DNA from: Candidatus Phaeomarinobacter ectocarpi
GTDB taxonomy: Bacteria; Pseudomonadota; Alphaproteobacteria; CGMCC-115125
DNA: 64,000 nucleotides
Direction: 5' to 3'
NCBI RefSeq assembly: GCF_000689395.1
Contig: NZ_HG966617.1
Location: 878,753-942,752 of the forward strand
The notes under the pieces were generated by a model. That model was not told the DNA's origin and did not search any database. It was given only the letters and a program-made list of their open reading frames with translations. The stretch's first letter is position 1. The number at the start of each line of letters is the position of its first letter. Below, piece by piece: positions 8,372 through 16,389 of this stretch. A program made the position numbers and the translations under genes.

Positions 8372-9316
8372 TCAGGCCGCACGCGGCATCTCGAATTTCA
8401 TGACCCGTCCGGCGCTTTGCAGGATCGAGATCATATGCTCGCGCAGCCAGCGATGCCCTTCATCTGCTTCCGATGCCTGTGTCCAGCCCAGATTGAAGTC
8501 TACGCCCGGGAGTTCAAACGGAATCTCGAGGGTGGCTATCCGCCCATCCACATTGTGCTGCCGCGCGAAGTTTAGGCCTGCAATCATGACAAGGTCAGAG
8601 ATGGCCACCAGTTCATACATGGATTCGGTATCCGCCGTCTGGCATGCGAAGTGCCGATTGACGCCATGCGACTGAAAGATGTTTTCGATGTGCTCAAAAA
8701 CCAGTGGAATTTGCGCGGACTTTATATAGGTCAACTGATTGAGCTGCTCTATTGACAAGGATCCCAGTTCGGCGAGTGGGTGATCCTTGGACAAGATCAC
8801 CCCCATCCGCTCTCGCCAGATATGTTTCGTCACCAACTCAGGTGTGATCTGAAAACTGGCGATACCCGCAATATCAACCTCACCACCTACCAGCGCCTCG
8901 GTGGTCCGACCGGCCGGATGGGGCACAAATTCGAGCACGATGTTGGGCGCCATTTGCCGGGCAAGCGTAACGAGCGCCGGAAGCAGACTGCGCTTGATGA
9001 TATCTGTTACAGCGATCGTAAAGGTGCGGGTGCTGGTGGCCGGATCAAAAGAGCGAACCGCCCTCAGCGAATTCTCTACGGTGTCCAGTGCGTGGCCAAT
9101 CGGAATGGCAAGTGTCACAGCTGTTCTGGTCGGTGCAACGCCGCTGCCCGATTTATAAAACAGTGTGTCGCCGGTAAAAGTCCGCAATCGTTTCAATGCA
9201 TTTGAAACAGCAGGCTGGGATATGCCCAGCCGCTTGGCCGCCAGCGATGTGCTGCGCTCCTGATAAACTGCGTTGAACACCATCAGCAGGTTTAGATCGA
9301 GGTCCCTGAAATTCAT
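8372..9316 (-). CDS. LysR family transcriptional regulator
   Basis: A 314-residue DNA-binding regulator with the canonical N-terminal winged helix (MNFRDLDLNLLMVFNAVYQE, then TSLAAKRLGISQPAVSNALK) and a C-terminal substrate-binding-protein-like effector domain. The DNA-binding part is close to the NodD/PcpR-like branch. The ATG at 9316 is chosen over a GTG eight codons upstream because LysR proteins normally begin a few residues before the LNLL segment. It is divergent from the autotransporter gene across an AT-rich gap containing a T-N11-A palindrome, so that gene and itself are likely targets. The inducer is unknown. Confidence 0.9.
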   Translation of the reverse strand: MNFRDLDLNLLMVFNAVYQERSTSLAAKRLGISQPAVSNALKRLRTFTGDTLFYKSGSGVAPTRTAVTLAIPIGHALDTVENSLRAVRSFDPATSTRTFTIAVTDIIKRSLLPALVTLARQMAPNIVLEFVPHPAGRTTEALVGGEVDIAGIASFQITPELVTKHIWRERMGVILSKDHPLAELGSLSIEQLNQLTYIKSAQIPLVFEHIENIFQSHGVNRHFACQTADTESMYELVAISDLVMIAGLNFARQHNVDGRIATLEIPFELPGVDFNLGWTQASEADEGHRWLREHMISILQSAGRVMKFEMPRAA

Positions 9317-9386
9317 CGTCTTCCCATTCTCTTTGACCACTCTCTTAGGCGCATTTCATGCGCATGCAAAATCACGAAGTAAAGAA

Positions 9387-9405
9387 CTATTCATTCCATG
9401 AATAG
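9387..9405. promoter_or_regulatory. LysR-type T-N11-A palindrome
   Basis: Perfect 8-bp arms, CTATTCAT and ATGAATAG, around TCC. The core TTCAT-TCC-ATGAA fits the T-N11-A box of LysR regulators. It lies 71 bp from the lysR start and about 171 bp from the divergent autotransporter start. Confidence 0.5.
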
Positions 9406-9533
9406 AAAGAATAATTTTAATGAATAAATGAGGATATTGCGCATGGTGTAAATATATATTTCAAATAGATGAAGTTATTTCACAGTTAATACATAGATTT
9501 CATTTGAGTTTTGATTGCCACCTAGACAGATTT

Positions 9534-9572
9534 ACCCACCCCCGATCCGGGGCCGTGTTTACTGGGGTGGGT
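9534..9572 (+). promoter_or_regulatory. Hairpin that would mask the autotransporter Shine-Dalgarno
   Basis: ACCCACCCC at 9534-9542 is perfectly complementary to GGGGTGGGT at 9564-9572, which contains the likely ribosome-binding site 4 nt before the ATG at 9576. A competing small hairpin, CCCCG (9540-9544) with CGGGG (9548-9552), would use part of the same upstream arm and free the ribosome-binding site. Confidence 0.45.
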
Positions 9573-9575
9573 TAG

Positions 9576-12098
9576 ATGGAAATTTGTCGTGTACTAACGG
9601 TAGCGAACAGGTCTTCTCTGCAGGTGGGCGCCTGGCTTGGCGCCCTCATGGGAAGTGCGGCGATTGTGACTGCCCCAGCACCGGCTCATGCGGCCTGTGT
9701 TCAGGCCACGCCGGGTAGCACCACGAGTTACACCATTACCGCCTCTGCCGGTACGACTGTTGATCTGGATACCTGTCCAGGTCCTGCAGTGTCTGGGGCG
9801 ACGGCGACGGTGACAGGTAATGTGACAGCACCTGCGGGCGGGGGAGCAGTTGCAATTGTTGATGGACTGGCCGCCGCAGACAACTGGACCCTCATTATCA
9901 ACCCGGGCGTGACCGTGCAGAATGACCCTGCGAACCCGGGGAGCGGAAACCGAGCAATCTTTGGCGTAGATACCAACTTCCGCTTGGAAAACGCCGGAAC
10001 GATTACAACCCACAATATCGGTCAAGCACTGTTTCTCGGAATAGGGCCAGGGACGGGGACGCTCATCAACAAAGCCGGCGGGACGATCCAGTCGCTCACC
10101 AACGCGTACGCAATTCAGACCCAGGGCGACAACACCATCATCAACGAAGCTGGAGCCACAATCGCAGGGGGGAGATCGGCCATAAGGTCTTTCCTTGGCC
10201 CGACTGGAACAATCACAAACGCAGGAACAATCACCGCGCAGGATTCAACCGCAGCGTTGGACGGTGCCATTGATCTTCAACAAGGAGGGGCGGTGACGAA
10301 CGCGCAAGGCGGCCGCATCGAGGGCGAGATCGGCATCTTGTATTTTGGTCCCACAAGTATTGTGAATGCTGGAACAATTACGGGAACCAATGGCATTGCC
10401 ATCCGCGGCCCTCTGGCTAACAGTCTCACGCTGGAAATACACCCGACCTCTGTCATTAACGGCCAGGTTTCAGTATTCAGGTCGCCGGGGGTCACGGATA
10501 CGCTTCGTTTCGGGGGAGTAGGTGCCGGCACTTTTGATCTGGATAACATCGACGGGGTGAATCCAAACCGGTATCTCGGATTCGACGTCTTTGAACTGAC
10601 CGGCGGAAGCTGGTCTTTTTCGGGTTCTACAACGCAAAGCTTGACGGTCAACGGTGGCCAGCTCAAGGGCACAGGGACATTCGGTGGCCTTGTATTCGGG
10701 GCAGGAAGTACGTTTGCGCCGGGCAACTCCATCGGCACAACCACCGTTAACGGCAATGTCGCCTTTGGGGACAACACCACATTCCAGGCCGAAATCGCGC
10801 CTGACGGGTCCAGCGACTTGCTCGCTGCAACCGGCACGGTGACCATCAGCCCGAACGGAACCACGCTGCAGGTGATCGGTGACCCTGCCGCAGCATTTCC
10901 CCAGACCCAGACATACACGATCATCACCGCGACTGGTGGCGTCACGGGTCAGTTTGCAACGCTTTCAGACAATCTTCCCGATATCGACATAGCGGCCGTT
11001 TACACACCCACCAGCGTTCGGCTGACCTATCAGCAGGATTCTGATACTTCGGACAAGACCATCCTTCCCGTATCCCTTGCCGGGGCGTTGGATGCGCCGC
11101 GGCTGTTCTCTCATCTGCTCACAGGCGCTCGTGGTGGCACGCCGATGCGCAACATCACCGGCGCTCGGTTCAAGCAGCCTGGCACAGGTCGTATTCTGGT
11201 GGCTGCAAATGCAACGTCCACCATGGTGGACGCATCCCCGCACAGGGCGATGCGCTGGCACACCTGGAGCACGGCTCTGGGCGCCACGCGTACAGTCGGC
11301 GCATCCGCGTCAAGCAGCGCCTATGACACCGACACATATGGGGGTGCTGTCGGAGCGCAGATGTCGCTCGCGGGGCACGGCAATCGGACCCTTGGCGTGG
11401 CCGCGAGCTACTTGACCACGCAAAGCGACAGCGAATTGTCGGACGCTGAGACAAGCAGCTACCTCGCGGGTGTCTATGCGTCTGCGAACTGGGGTGCCCT
11501 TGATCTATCCGGCGGCGTTGGCGGCGGGTGGCAGGAGACTGACACGACAAGGGTGATTCCCTTGATCGGTGGCGGCATTTCAACCGCGACCGGCAGGACG
11601 CAGGGCGCAACCGCCATGGCATCCGTCGCGGCGTTCTATGATCTTTCGATACGTGCTGGGTCCCGCGCGGGTACGCGGTTCGGTCCGTTCGTGACGGTCA
11701 ACTCGATCTACGCGGAACAAGGTGGCTTCACTGAGAAAGGCGCCGGCGTGCTGAACCTAACGGTCAGGAGCACTCAGGCACACCAGACCAAGACAGGTCT
11801 TGGCTTCAAAGGGGAAGCACAATTCAACGCGGGTCCCATTCGCGTTACCGCGGGCATGGACGCTGCTTGGGAACATACTTTGGGAGAAGACGAAATTGCT
11901 GTTTCGGTCGCATTGCCTTTGGCAGCCGCAAGTTTCAAGCCGAGGGCGCTTGCAGCCGACCGGAGCACCGTCGCGCTCACTCCTGAAGTTTCAGTGGAAG
12001 TGACAGACCGCCTGTCACTCGTTGCAGGGTACCGAGGCAGCTTTGGTGAGGAGACCACACAGCATCAGGCGTCAGCAGGATTCACCTGGCGCTTCTGA
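9576..12098 (+). CDS. Autotransporter (type V secretion) outer-membrane protein
   Basis: An 840-residue protein. It has an extended signal peptide (1-39, cleavage after AHA), a Gly/Thr/Ala/Asn-rich passenger of repeated beta-strand units (GTITNAGTIT, GTLINKAGGTI), and an autotransporter-associated repeat GGQLKGTGTFGG followed by GSTFAPGNSIGTT. The C-terminal beta-barrel spans roughly the last 270 residues and ends in a terminal Phe (TWRF), the usual outer-membrane targeting signal. The passenger shows no protease triad or other enzyme motif; adhesion or surface display is the likely role. Its 3' end overlaps the convergent DUF934 gene by 34 bp. The AT-rich upstream region and the LysR neighbour suggest regulated and possibly acquired DNA. 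Confidence 0.88.
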   Translation: MEICRVLTVANRSSLQVGAWLGALMGSAAIVTAPAPAHAACVQATPGSTTSYTITASAGTTVDLDTCPGPAVSGATATVTGNVTAPAGGGAVAIVDGLAAADNWTLIINPGVTVQNDPANPGSGNRAIFGVDTNFRLENAGTITTHNIGQALFLGIGPGTGTLINKAGGTIQSLTNAYAIQTQGDNTIINEAGATIAGGRSAIRSFLGPTGTITNAGTITAQDSTAALDGAIDLQQGGAVTNAQGGRIEGEIGILYFGPTSIVNAGTITGTNGIAIRGPLANSLTLEIHPTSVINGQVSVFRSPGVTDTLRFGGVGAGTFDLDNIDGVNPNRYLGFDVFELTGGSWSFSGSTTQSLTVNGGQLKGTGTFGGLVFGAGSTFAPGNSIGTTTVNGNVAFGDNTTFQAEIAPDGSSDLLAATGTVTISPNGTTLQVIGDPAAAFPQTQTYTIITATGGVTGQFATLSDNLPDIDIAAVYTPTSVRLTYQQDSDTSDKTILPVSLAGALDAPRLFSHLLTGARGGTPMRNITGARFKQPGTGRILVAANATSTMVDASPHRAMRWHTWSTALGATRTVGASASSSAYDTDTYGGAVGAQMSLAGHGNRTLGVAASYLTTQSDSELSDAETSSYLAGVYASANWGALDLSGGVGGGWQETDTTRVIPLIGGGISTATGRTQGATAMASVAAFYDLSIRAGSRAGTRFGPFVTVNSIYAEQGGFTEKGAGVLNLTVRSTQAHQTKTGLGFKGEAQFNAGPIRVTAGMDAAWEHTLGEDEIAVSVALPLAAASFKPRALAADRSTVALTPEVSVEVTDRLSLVAGYRGSFGEETTQHQASAGFTWRF

Positions 12099-12571
12099 AG
12101 AGCCGTTTTCTGACCATCGCCTGTCGGCTGATAGACGACACTGAACCGGCTGTTCGCATCCGCCCAGGCGTCTTCAGTAATCCGCGCGTCACCGTCCACT
12201 GCGTCATAGCCGCAGCGCACGAGGTAATGCAGCTGGTCTACAAGCACACCGCCGGTAGCCCGCAACTCACCTTCAAACTTGCCGCGATGGCGGATCAGGC
12301 GTCCGTATGAGAAGCCACGTCCGTCCTTGAACTGCGGAAAGTCCACGGCGATGAGGCCGAACCGGTCAAGGTCATCCATGATCTCGTCCGGGTTGTCACT
12401 GCTTTCCAGCGCCACACCAATCGGCTTGTTGCGCGTCAGCAGCGTGTCGCGGTCCTTGAGCCAGCGCGTCATGCTGACGAGCGCGTGGCAGTCTTCCGGC
12501 AGGTCCGCGTCGTCGTCCACGCGCACCCATTTGTCGTCACTGACAGCAACCCCGTCCTTAAGCAGCGGCAT
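12065..12571 (-). CDS. DUF934 domain-containing protein (sulfite reductase operon)
   Basis: A 168-residue cytosolic protein of the DUF934 family, found in alphaproteobacterial sulfate-assimilation operons directly after sulfite reductase. Characteristic stretches are IGVALESSDNPDEI, IAVDFPQFKDGRGFSYGRLI and VDQLHYLVRCGYDA. The ATG at 12571 lies inside the end of cysI (14 bp overlap) with Shine-Dalgarno AAGGAG, indicating translational coupling. The molecular function is not established; electron transfer or assembly of the reductase has been suggested from context. No cysH follows, because the next gene is the convergent autotransporter. Confidence 0.86.
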   Translation of the reverse strand: MPLLKDGVAVSDDKWVRVDDDADLPEDCHALVSMTRWLKDRDTLLTRNKPIGVALESSDNPDEIMDDLDRFGLIAVDFPQFKDGRGFSYGRLIRHRGKFEGELRATGGVLVDQLHYLVRCGYDAVDGDARITEDAWADANSRFSVVYQPTGDGQKTALQKRQVNPADA

Positions 12572-14216
12572 AGAGAGTCTCCTTGAAGGGGTCGATGCCG
12601 ATCCGGCGGTAGGTATCGAGGAAGATTTCACCGTCTTTGCGGTTCGCCACAAAGGTTTCAACGATGGTCTCAATGGCGCCGACGATCTCGTCTTCCGTGA
12701 AGGCAGGCCCAACAATGTCACCCACGGCAGCGTTTTCGTCTGCTGAACCACCAAGTGTCACCTGGTAAAACTCCACGCCCTTCTTGTCGACGCCGAGAAT
12801 GCCAATATGGCCCACATGGTGATGCCCGCAGGCATTGATGCAGCCTGAAATCTTGACCTTCAGCTCACCGATATCGTGCTCCTGATCAAGGTCGGCAAAG
12901 CGCTCCGAAATCATCTGGCCGATGGAGATCGACCGCGCATTGGCAAGGTCGCAATAGTCGAGACCCGGGCAGACGATCATATCGGAGATCAGCCCGATGT
13001 TCGGGGTCGCCAGCAACGCAGCATCCAGACGCTTCCAGACTTCATACAGGTCGGATTTTTTGACATCCGGCAGGGTGAGGTTCTGTTCGTGCGTCACCCG
13101 CACTTCATCAAAGCTGTATGTCTCGGCGAGATCAGCAACCGCATCCATCTGCGCGTCGGACGCATCACCGGCAATGCCGCCAATCGGCTTCAGCGATACA
13201 TTGACGATCGAATAGCCCGGCACTTTGTGGTCGGCGAGGTTGGTGCGCGCCCACTGGGCAAACGCCTTGTCCTCAGCCAATGCTTTTTCGTAGCCAGCGT
13301 CGCTGTCCGACAGCGTTTCGTAAGCAGGTGGCGCGAAGTAGGCGCGAATGCGCTCAATTTCGCCATCCGGCAGCTTGAGGTCTTCGCCTGCGCCGCCCTT
13401 GGCGAACTCTTCTTTCACCTGGCGGGCAAATTCTTCCGCACCCAGAGCATGCACAAGGATCTTGATGCGCGCCTTGTAGAGATTGTCGCGGCGCCCATGC
13501 ATGTTGTAGACGCGCATGATGGCGTCCATGAAGTGCAGCAGGTCGCGGGCCGGAATTTTCTGGCCCACAAGATGCGCCACCATCGGCGTGCGGCCCTGGC
13601 CACCACCGGCATAGATGTCAAACGCCGGCTCGCCGTTATCCCCTTCAACAATGATGATGCCCACATCGTGCATCTTGATGGCCGCACGGTCATTGCTGTG
13701 ACCCGTCACTGCAATTTTGAACTTGCGCGGCAGGAATGTGTATTCGGGATGGAACGTCGACCATTGACGAAGAATTTCTGCCCAGACGCGCGGATCATCA
13801 ATTTCACCGGCGGCAACACCCGCATACTGGTCTGACGTCACATTGCGGATGCAGTTGCCAGATGTCTGGATCGCGTGCATCTCAACGGTGGCAAGGTCCG
13901 CGAGAATGTCCGGCACGTCTTTCAGCTTCGGCCAGTTGTACTGAATGTTCTGGCGCGTGGTGAAGTGGCCGTAGCCCTTGTCATATTTGCGCGCCACATG
14001 GGCCAGCATCCGCATCTGCGTGCCTGACAGTGTGCCGTAGGGAATGGCCACCCGAAGCATGTAAGCATGCAACTGCAGGTAAAGACCATTCATCAGCCGC
14101 AGCGGCTTGAACTCGTCTTCCGTCAGTTCGCCGGCCAAACGGCGCTTCACCTGTCCGGTGAACTCCGTGACGCGTTCCTTGACGATGGTGTGGTCGAATT
14201 CATCGTAGCGATACAT
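12558..14216 (-). CDS. cysI: Nitrite/sulfite reductase hemoprotein subunit
   Basis: Siroheme- and [4Fe-4S]-containing reductase, predicted to reduce sulfite to sulfide for cysteine synthesis. The 552-residue protein has two ferredoxin-like half domains and the cluster-binding cysteines in CPGLDYC and CINAC (C-X5-C and C-X3-C), with GHHHVGHIG following. The N-terminal substrate-binding region includes TTRQNIQYNWPKL and TSGNCIRNVTSD. Nitrite reductases of this superfamily share the same motifs, but flanking DUF2849 and DUF934 genes indicate the sulfite branch. It is the middle gene of a three-gene minus-strand operon. Confidence 0.92.
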   Translation of the reverse strand: MYRYDEFDHTIVKERVTEFTGQVKRRLAGELTEDEFKPLRLMNGLYLQLHAYMLRVAIPYGTLSGTQMRMLAHVARKYDKGYGHFTTRQNIQYNWPKLKDVPDILADLATVEMHAIQTSGNCIRNVTSDQYAGVAAGEIDDPRVWAEILRQWSTFHPEYTFLPRKFKIAVTGHSNDRAAIKMHDVGIIIVEGDNGEPAFDIYAGGGQGRTPMVAHLVGQKIPARDLLHFMDAIMRVYNMHGRRDNLYKARIKILVHALGAEEFARQVKEEFAKGGAGEDLKLPDGEIERIRAYFAPPAYETLSDSDAGYEKALAEDKAFAQWARTNLADHKVPGYSIVNVSLKPIGGIAGDASDAQMDAVADLAETYSFDEVRVTHEQNLTLPDVKKSDLYEVWKRLDAALLATPNIGLISDMIVCPGLDYCDLANARSISIGQMISERFADLDQEHDIGELKVKISGCINACGHHHVGHIGILGVDKKGVEFYQVTLGGSADENAAVGDIVGPAFTEDEIVGAIETIVETFVANRKDGEIFLDTYRRIGIDPFKETLYAAA

Positions 14217-14267
14217 GGTCTGTCTCTAACTTTGTGCCCATGCCCAACTCGGGCCGGCGAGTGTCAC

Positions 14268-14585
14268 TCAGGAGGCCTGTTTGCCAAGGTCGAGGCGCAC
14301 GGTCGGGCCCGTGGCACGAATCTGTTCGCGCACACTAATCGGCTTCGGCGTTGTGCCATCCACATCCACATCAAACAGATACGGGTTCACAACGTGCTGG
14401 TCTTTTACAGCCTGCGCAGCCACATCCATCAGCTTGGCGCCTTCGTCCTTACCGTCTGCAATAACGGCATCCGTCAGCACCTCGGACCAGCCATTGTCAC
14501 TGGTCAGATAAACCGGCTCGCCATCCAGCAGCCGATTGGCCGTCAGCGAATGAAACCGGGCTTTTTTGTTGATGTGTTGGGCCAT
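14268..14585 (-). CDS. DUF2849 domain-containing protein
   Basis: A 105-residue cytosolic protein matching DUF2849, usually encoded between cysG and cysI in alphaproteobacterial sulfur-assimilation operons. Recognisable segments are ARFHSLTANRLLDGEPVYLT and VVNPYLFDVDVDG. It is followed after 51 bp by cysI on the same strand. The siroheme synthase gene (cysG) usually found upstream is absent; the upstream neighbour is an ABC transporter permease 174 bp away. Function is not established. Confidence 0.85.
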   Translation of the reverse strand: MAQHINKKARFHSLTANRLLDGEPVYLTSDNGWSEVLTDAVIADGKDEGAKLMDVAAQAVKDQHVVNPYLFDVDVDGTTPKPISVREQIRATGPTVRLDLGKQAS

Positions 14586-14634
14586 GAAATTCCAAGTCGA
14601 TCAGTGTGGATTAGTCGCGTGTCGCAACGCATGT

Positions 14635-14648
14635 CGAGACGCGTCTCG
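14635..14648. promoter_or_regulatory. 14-bp perfect palindrome upstream of the sulfite reductase operon
   Basis: CGAGACGCGTCTCG is a perfect inverted repeat 50 bp upstream of the DUF2849 start, in the only sizeable gap (14586-14759) of this part of the minus strand. The gap has an AT-rich stretch on its permease side (14690-14755) that probably contains the operon promoter. The palindrome is a candidate operator; no known consensus is claimed. Confidence 0.35.
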
Positions 14649-14759
14649 CGAGGTGGTGATTTTGCTGCGCCACGTCTATCTGGAACATGGGGAATACGCA
14701 ATTATCCGTCAATATTTGTGTGAAAATAAAGGAACCACACAAAAATTACGTGATAACGG

Positions 14760-15572
14760 TCATTTCGCGCCTTTTTCTGCGCTGTCGTGCCAATGCCGCA
14801 GCAAATAGTGCTCCAGCGCAGACAACACAAAAAACAGGACAATGCCCAAGGAGGACAGGAGAACCAGCGCGGCAAACATGCGCGCCACCTGCAGCCGGTT
14901 TCCCGCCTCGATAATCCGCCAGGCCAGGCCGGTGGATGTGCCGGAACCTGCTACGAATTCGGCAACCACAGTGCCGATCAGGGCCAGGCCTGCGGAAATC
15001 TTCATGGCCGACAGCAGATAGGGCAGGGCGGAGGGCAGGCGGACACCGGTAATGATCTGCCACCGGCTGGCCCCATAGAGTTGAAACAGGTCAATCAGGT
15101 TCTGGTCCGCCGCGCGAAGACCCGCCGTCATGTTGGCGAGAACAGGAAAGAAGGCGGCAATGACGGCCAGAATGGTCACCGCCGCTTCCGCATTGTCCAG
15201 CCCGACCCAGATCAGAATGAGCGGCGCAATCGCGACAATAGGCGTCACCTGCAAAGCAACCGCATAAGGATAGAGCGCGCGCGCCGCCAGCCGGCTTTCG
15301 GTAAACAGCACCGCAAACCCTGTCCCCAGTGCAAGGGCAAGGAAGAAAGCCAGCAGTGTGATGCGCAACGTCACCCACAACGATCCCATGAGTGAGCCAA
15401 AGCCATTCACCAAAGCATCGCCAATCGCCAATGGTCCGGGCAACACATAGGCCGGGACTTCGAGCTGGAGGACCAGAATTTCCCACACTGCGAGAACAGC
15501 AATGCCGAACAGGACGGGCAGTCCCCAGCGCATCAATGCGCCATCCGCACGCAATGGTGATCCATGGGTCAT
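14760..15572 (-). CDS. ABC transporter permease (NitT/TauT type)
   Basis: A 270-residue inner-membrane permease with about six transmembrane helices and the cytoplasmic EAA-type loop that contacts the ATPase (LYGASRWQIITGVRLPSALP, around residues 165-184). This is the binding-protein-dependent importer class that takes up nitrate, sulfonates, taurine or thiamine and riboflavin precursors. It overlaps the upstream ATPase gene by 4 bp (ATGA), indicating coupled translation. The transported compound cannot be read from sequence. Confidence 0.87.
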   Translation of the reverse strand: MTHGSPLRADGALMRWGLPVLFGIAVLAVWEILVLQLEVPAYVLPGPLAIGDALVNGFGSLMGSLWVTLRITLLAFFLALALGTGFAVLFTESRLAARALYPYAVALQVTPIVAIAPLILIWVGLDNAEAAVTILAVIAAFFPVLANMTAGLRAADQNLIDLFQLYGASRWQIITGVRLPSALPYLLSAMKISAGLALIGTVVAEFVAGSGTSTGLAWRIIEAGNRLQVARMFAALVLLSSLGIVLFFVLSALEHYLLRHWHDSAEKGAK

Positions 15573-16342
15573 GAGGCCTGCCGGGATGGAAGCGCAAGAC
15601 CCGCAGCAGCCCTGAGTTGTGCCGTTACGTCAGCCGATATCTGCGCGAAGTGCTGGTTTGCGCGCCAGCCATCCCCTCGGTCAGCCGGTGCATCAACGTC
15701 GACATCAGCTACGAAACGCCCTGGCTGCGCAGGCATCACCAAAATGCGTGTCGAGAGGAACGCAGCTTCATAGACACTGTGCGTGACGTAGAGGACTGTC
15801 CACTTATGCTCCGCCCACAGATCATTGAGGTCTTCATTGAGTTTTTCGCGGGTGATCTCATCGAGGGCTGCAAATGGTTCGTCCATCAGCAAGACCCGTG
15901 GCTTGAGCGAAAGGGCGCGCGCGATTGAGACGCGCATCCTCATGCCGCCGGACAGCTCGCGCGGATAGGCACTCTGCCGCCCGCCCAGTCCAACGCGCTC
16001 CAATGCTTCAGCAATGAGCGGCTGGGCGTCTTCTTTGGATAGTCCCCGCAGCCGGTGCGGCAGCCACACATTGTCCGCAACCGTAGCCCATGGCATCAAA
16101 GTCGAATCCTGAAACACGAAACCAACATCATCCGGCTGCCCGTTGGTCCATGTGATGCTGCCGGAGCTTGGCTCATCCAGCCCGGCGATCAAGCGCAGGA
16201 GTGTGCTCTTGCCACAACCCGATGGCCCAACCAGCGAGACGAAACTCCCTGCCTCAATATCGGCGGAGATGTTCGCAAGCGCAGCTGTGCCATCGGCAAA
16301 CCGCCGGCCAATATTATTCAGTGTAAGGAGTGTGCTGCTCAC
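15569..16342 (-). CDS. ABC transporter ATP-binding protein (NitT/TauT type)
   Basis: A 257-residue nucleotide-binding subunit with Walker A GPSGCGKST (about 39-47), Q-loop FQDSTLMPW, signature LSGGMRMRVSIARAL and Walker B VLLMDEPFAALD, followed by a switch histidine in YVTHSVYEA. The signature has Met where most relatives have Gln (LSGGMRQRV), a conservative deviation. The start is a GTG at 16342 with a poor Shine-Dalgarno that lies inside a short tandem repeat separating it from the binding-protein gene. Confidence 0.9.
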   Translation of the reverse strand: MSSTLLTLNNIGRRFADGTAALANISADIEAGSFVSLVGPSGCGKSTLLRLIAGLDEPSSGSITWTNGQPDDVGFVFQDSTLMPWATVADNVWLPHRLRGLSKEDAQPLIAEALERVGLGGRQSAYPRELSGGMRMRVSIARALSLKPRVLLMDEPFAALDEITREKLNEDLNDLWAEHKWTVLYVTHSVYEAAFLSTRILVMPAQPGRFVADVDVDAPADRGDGWRANQHFAQISADVTAQLRAAAGLALPSRQAS

Positions 16343-16345
16343 GGC

Positions 16346-16389
16346 TGCCTAGTTGCCCAATTGCTTAGTTGCCCAATTGCCTAGTTGCC
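16346..16389. repeat. 16-bp tandem repeat (2.75 copies) spanning a stop codon
   Basis: TGCCTAGTTGCCCAAT, TGCTTAGTTGCCCAAT and a partial third copy TGCCTAGTTGCC run head to tail. The third copy contains the TAG stop codon of the ABC binding-protein gene (complement of 16381-16383), and the other two copies fill the gap before the ATPase start. The first two copies differ at one base. Confidence 0.9.

Noticed and set aside
10277-10945. Open frame of 222 codons opposite the autotransporter passenger
   Set aside because: Its Pro/Val/Ala-rich product is the complement of Gly/Thr repeat codons in the passenger.
12876-13835. Long open frame (319 codons) on the plus strand opposite cysI
   Set aside because: It is an antisense shadow of a clear sulfite reductase gene; GC-rich codon use creates open frames on the other strand. 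The product is Arg/His-rich and matches nothing.
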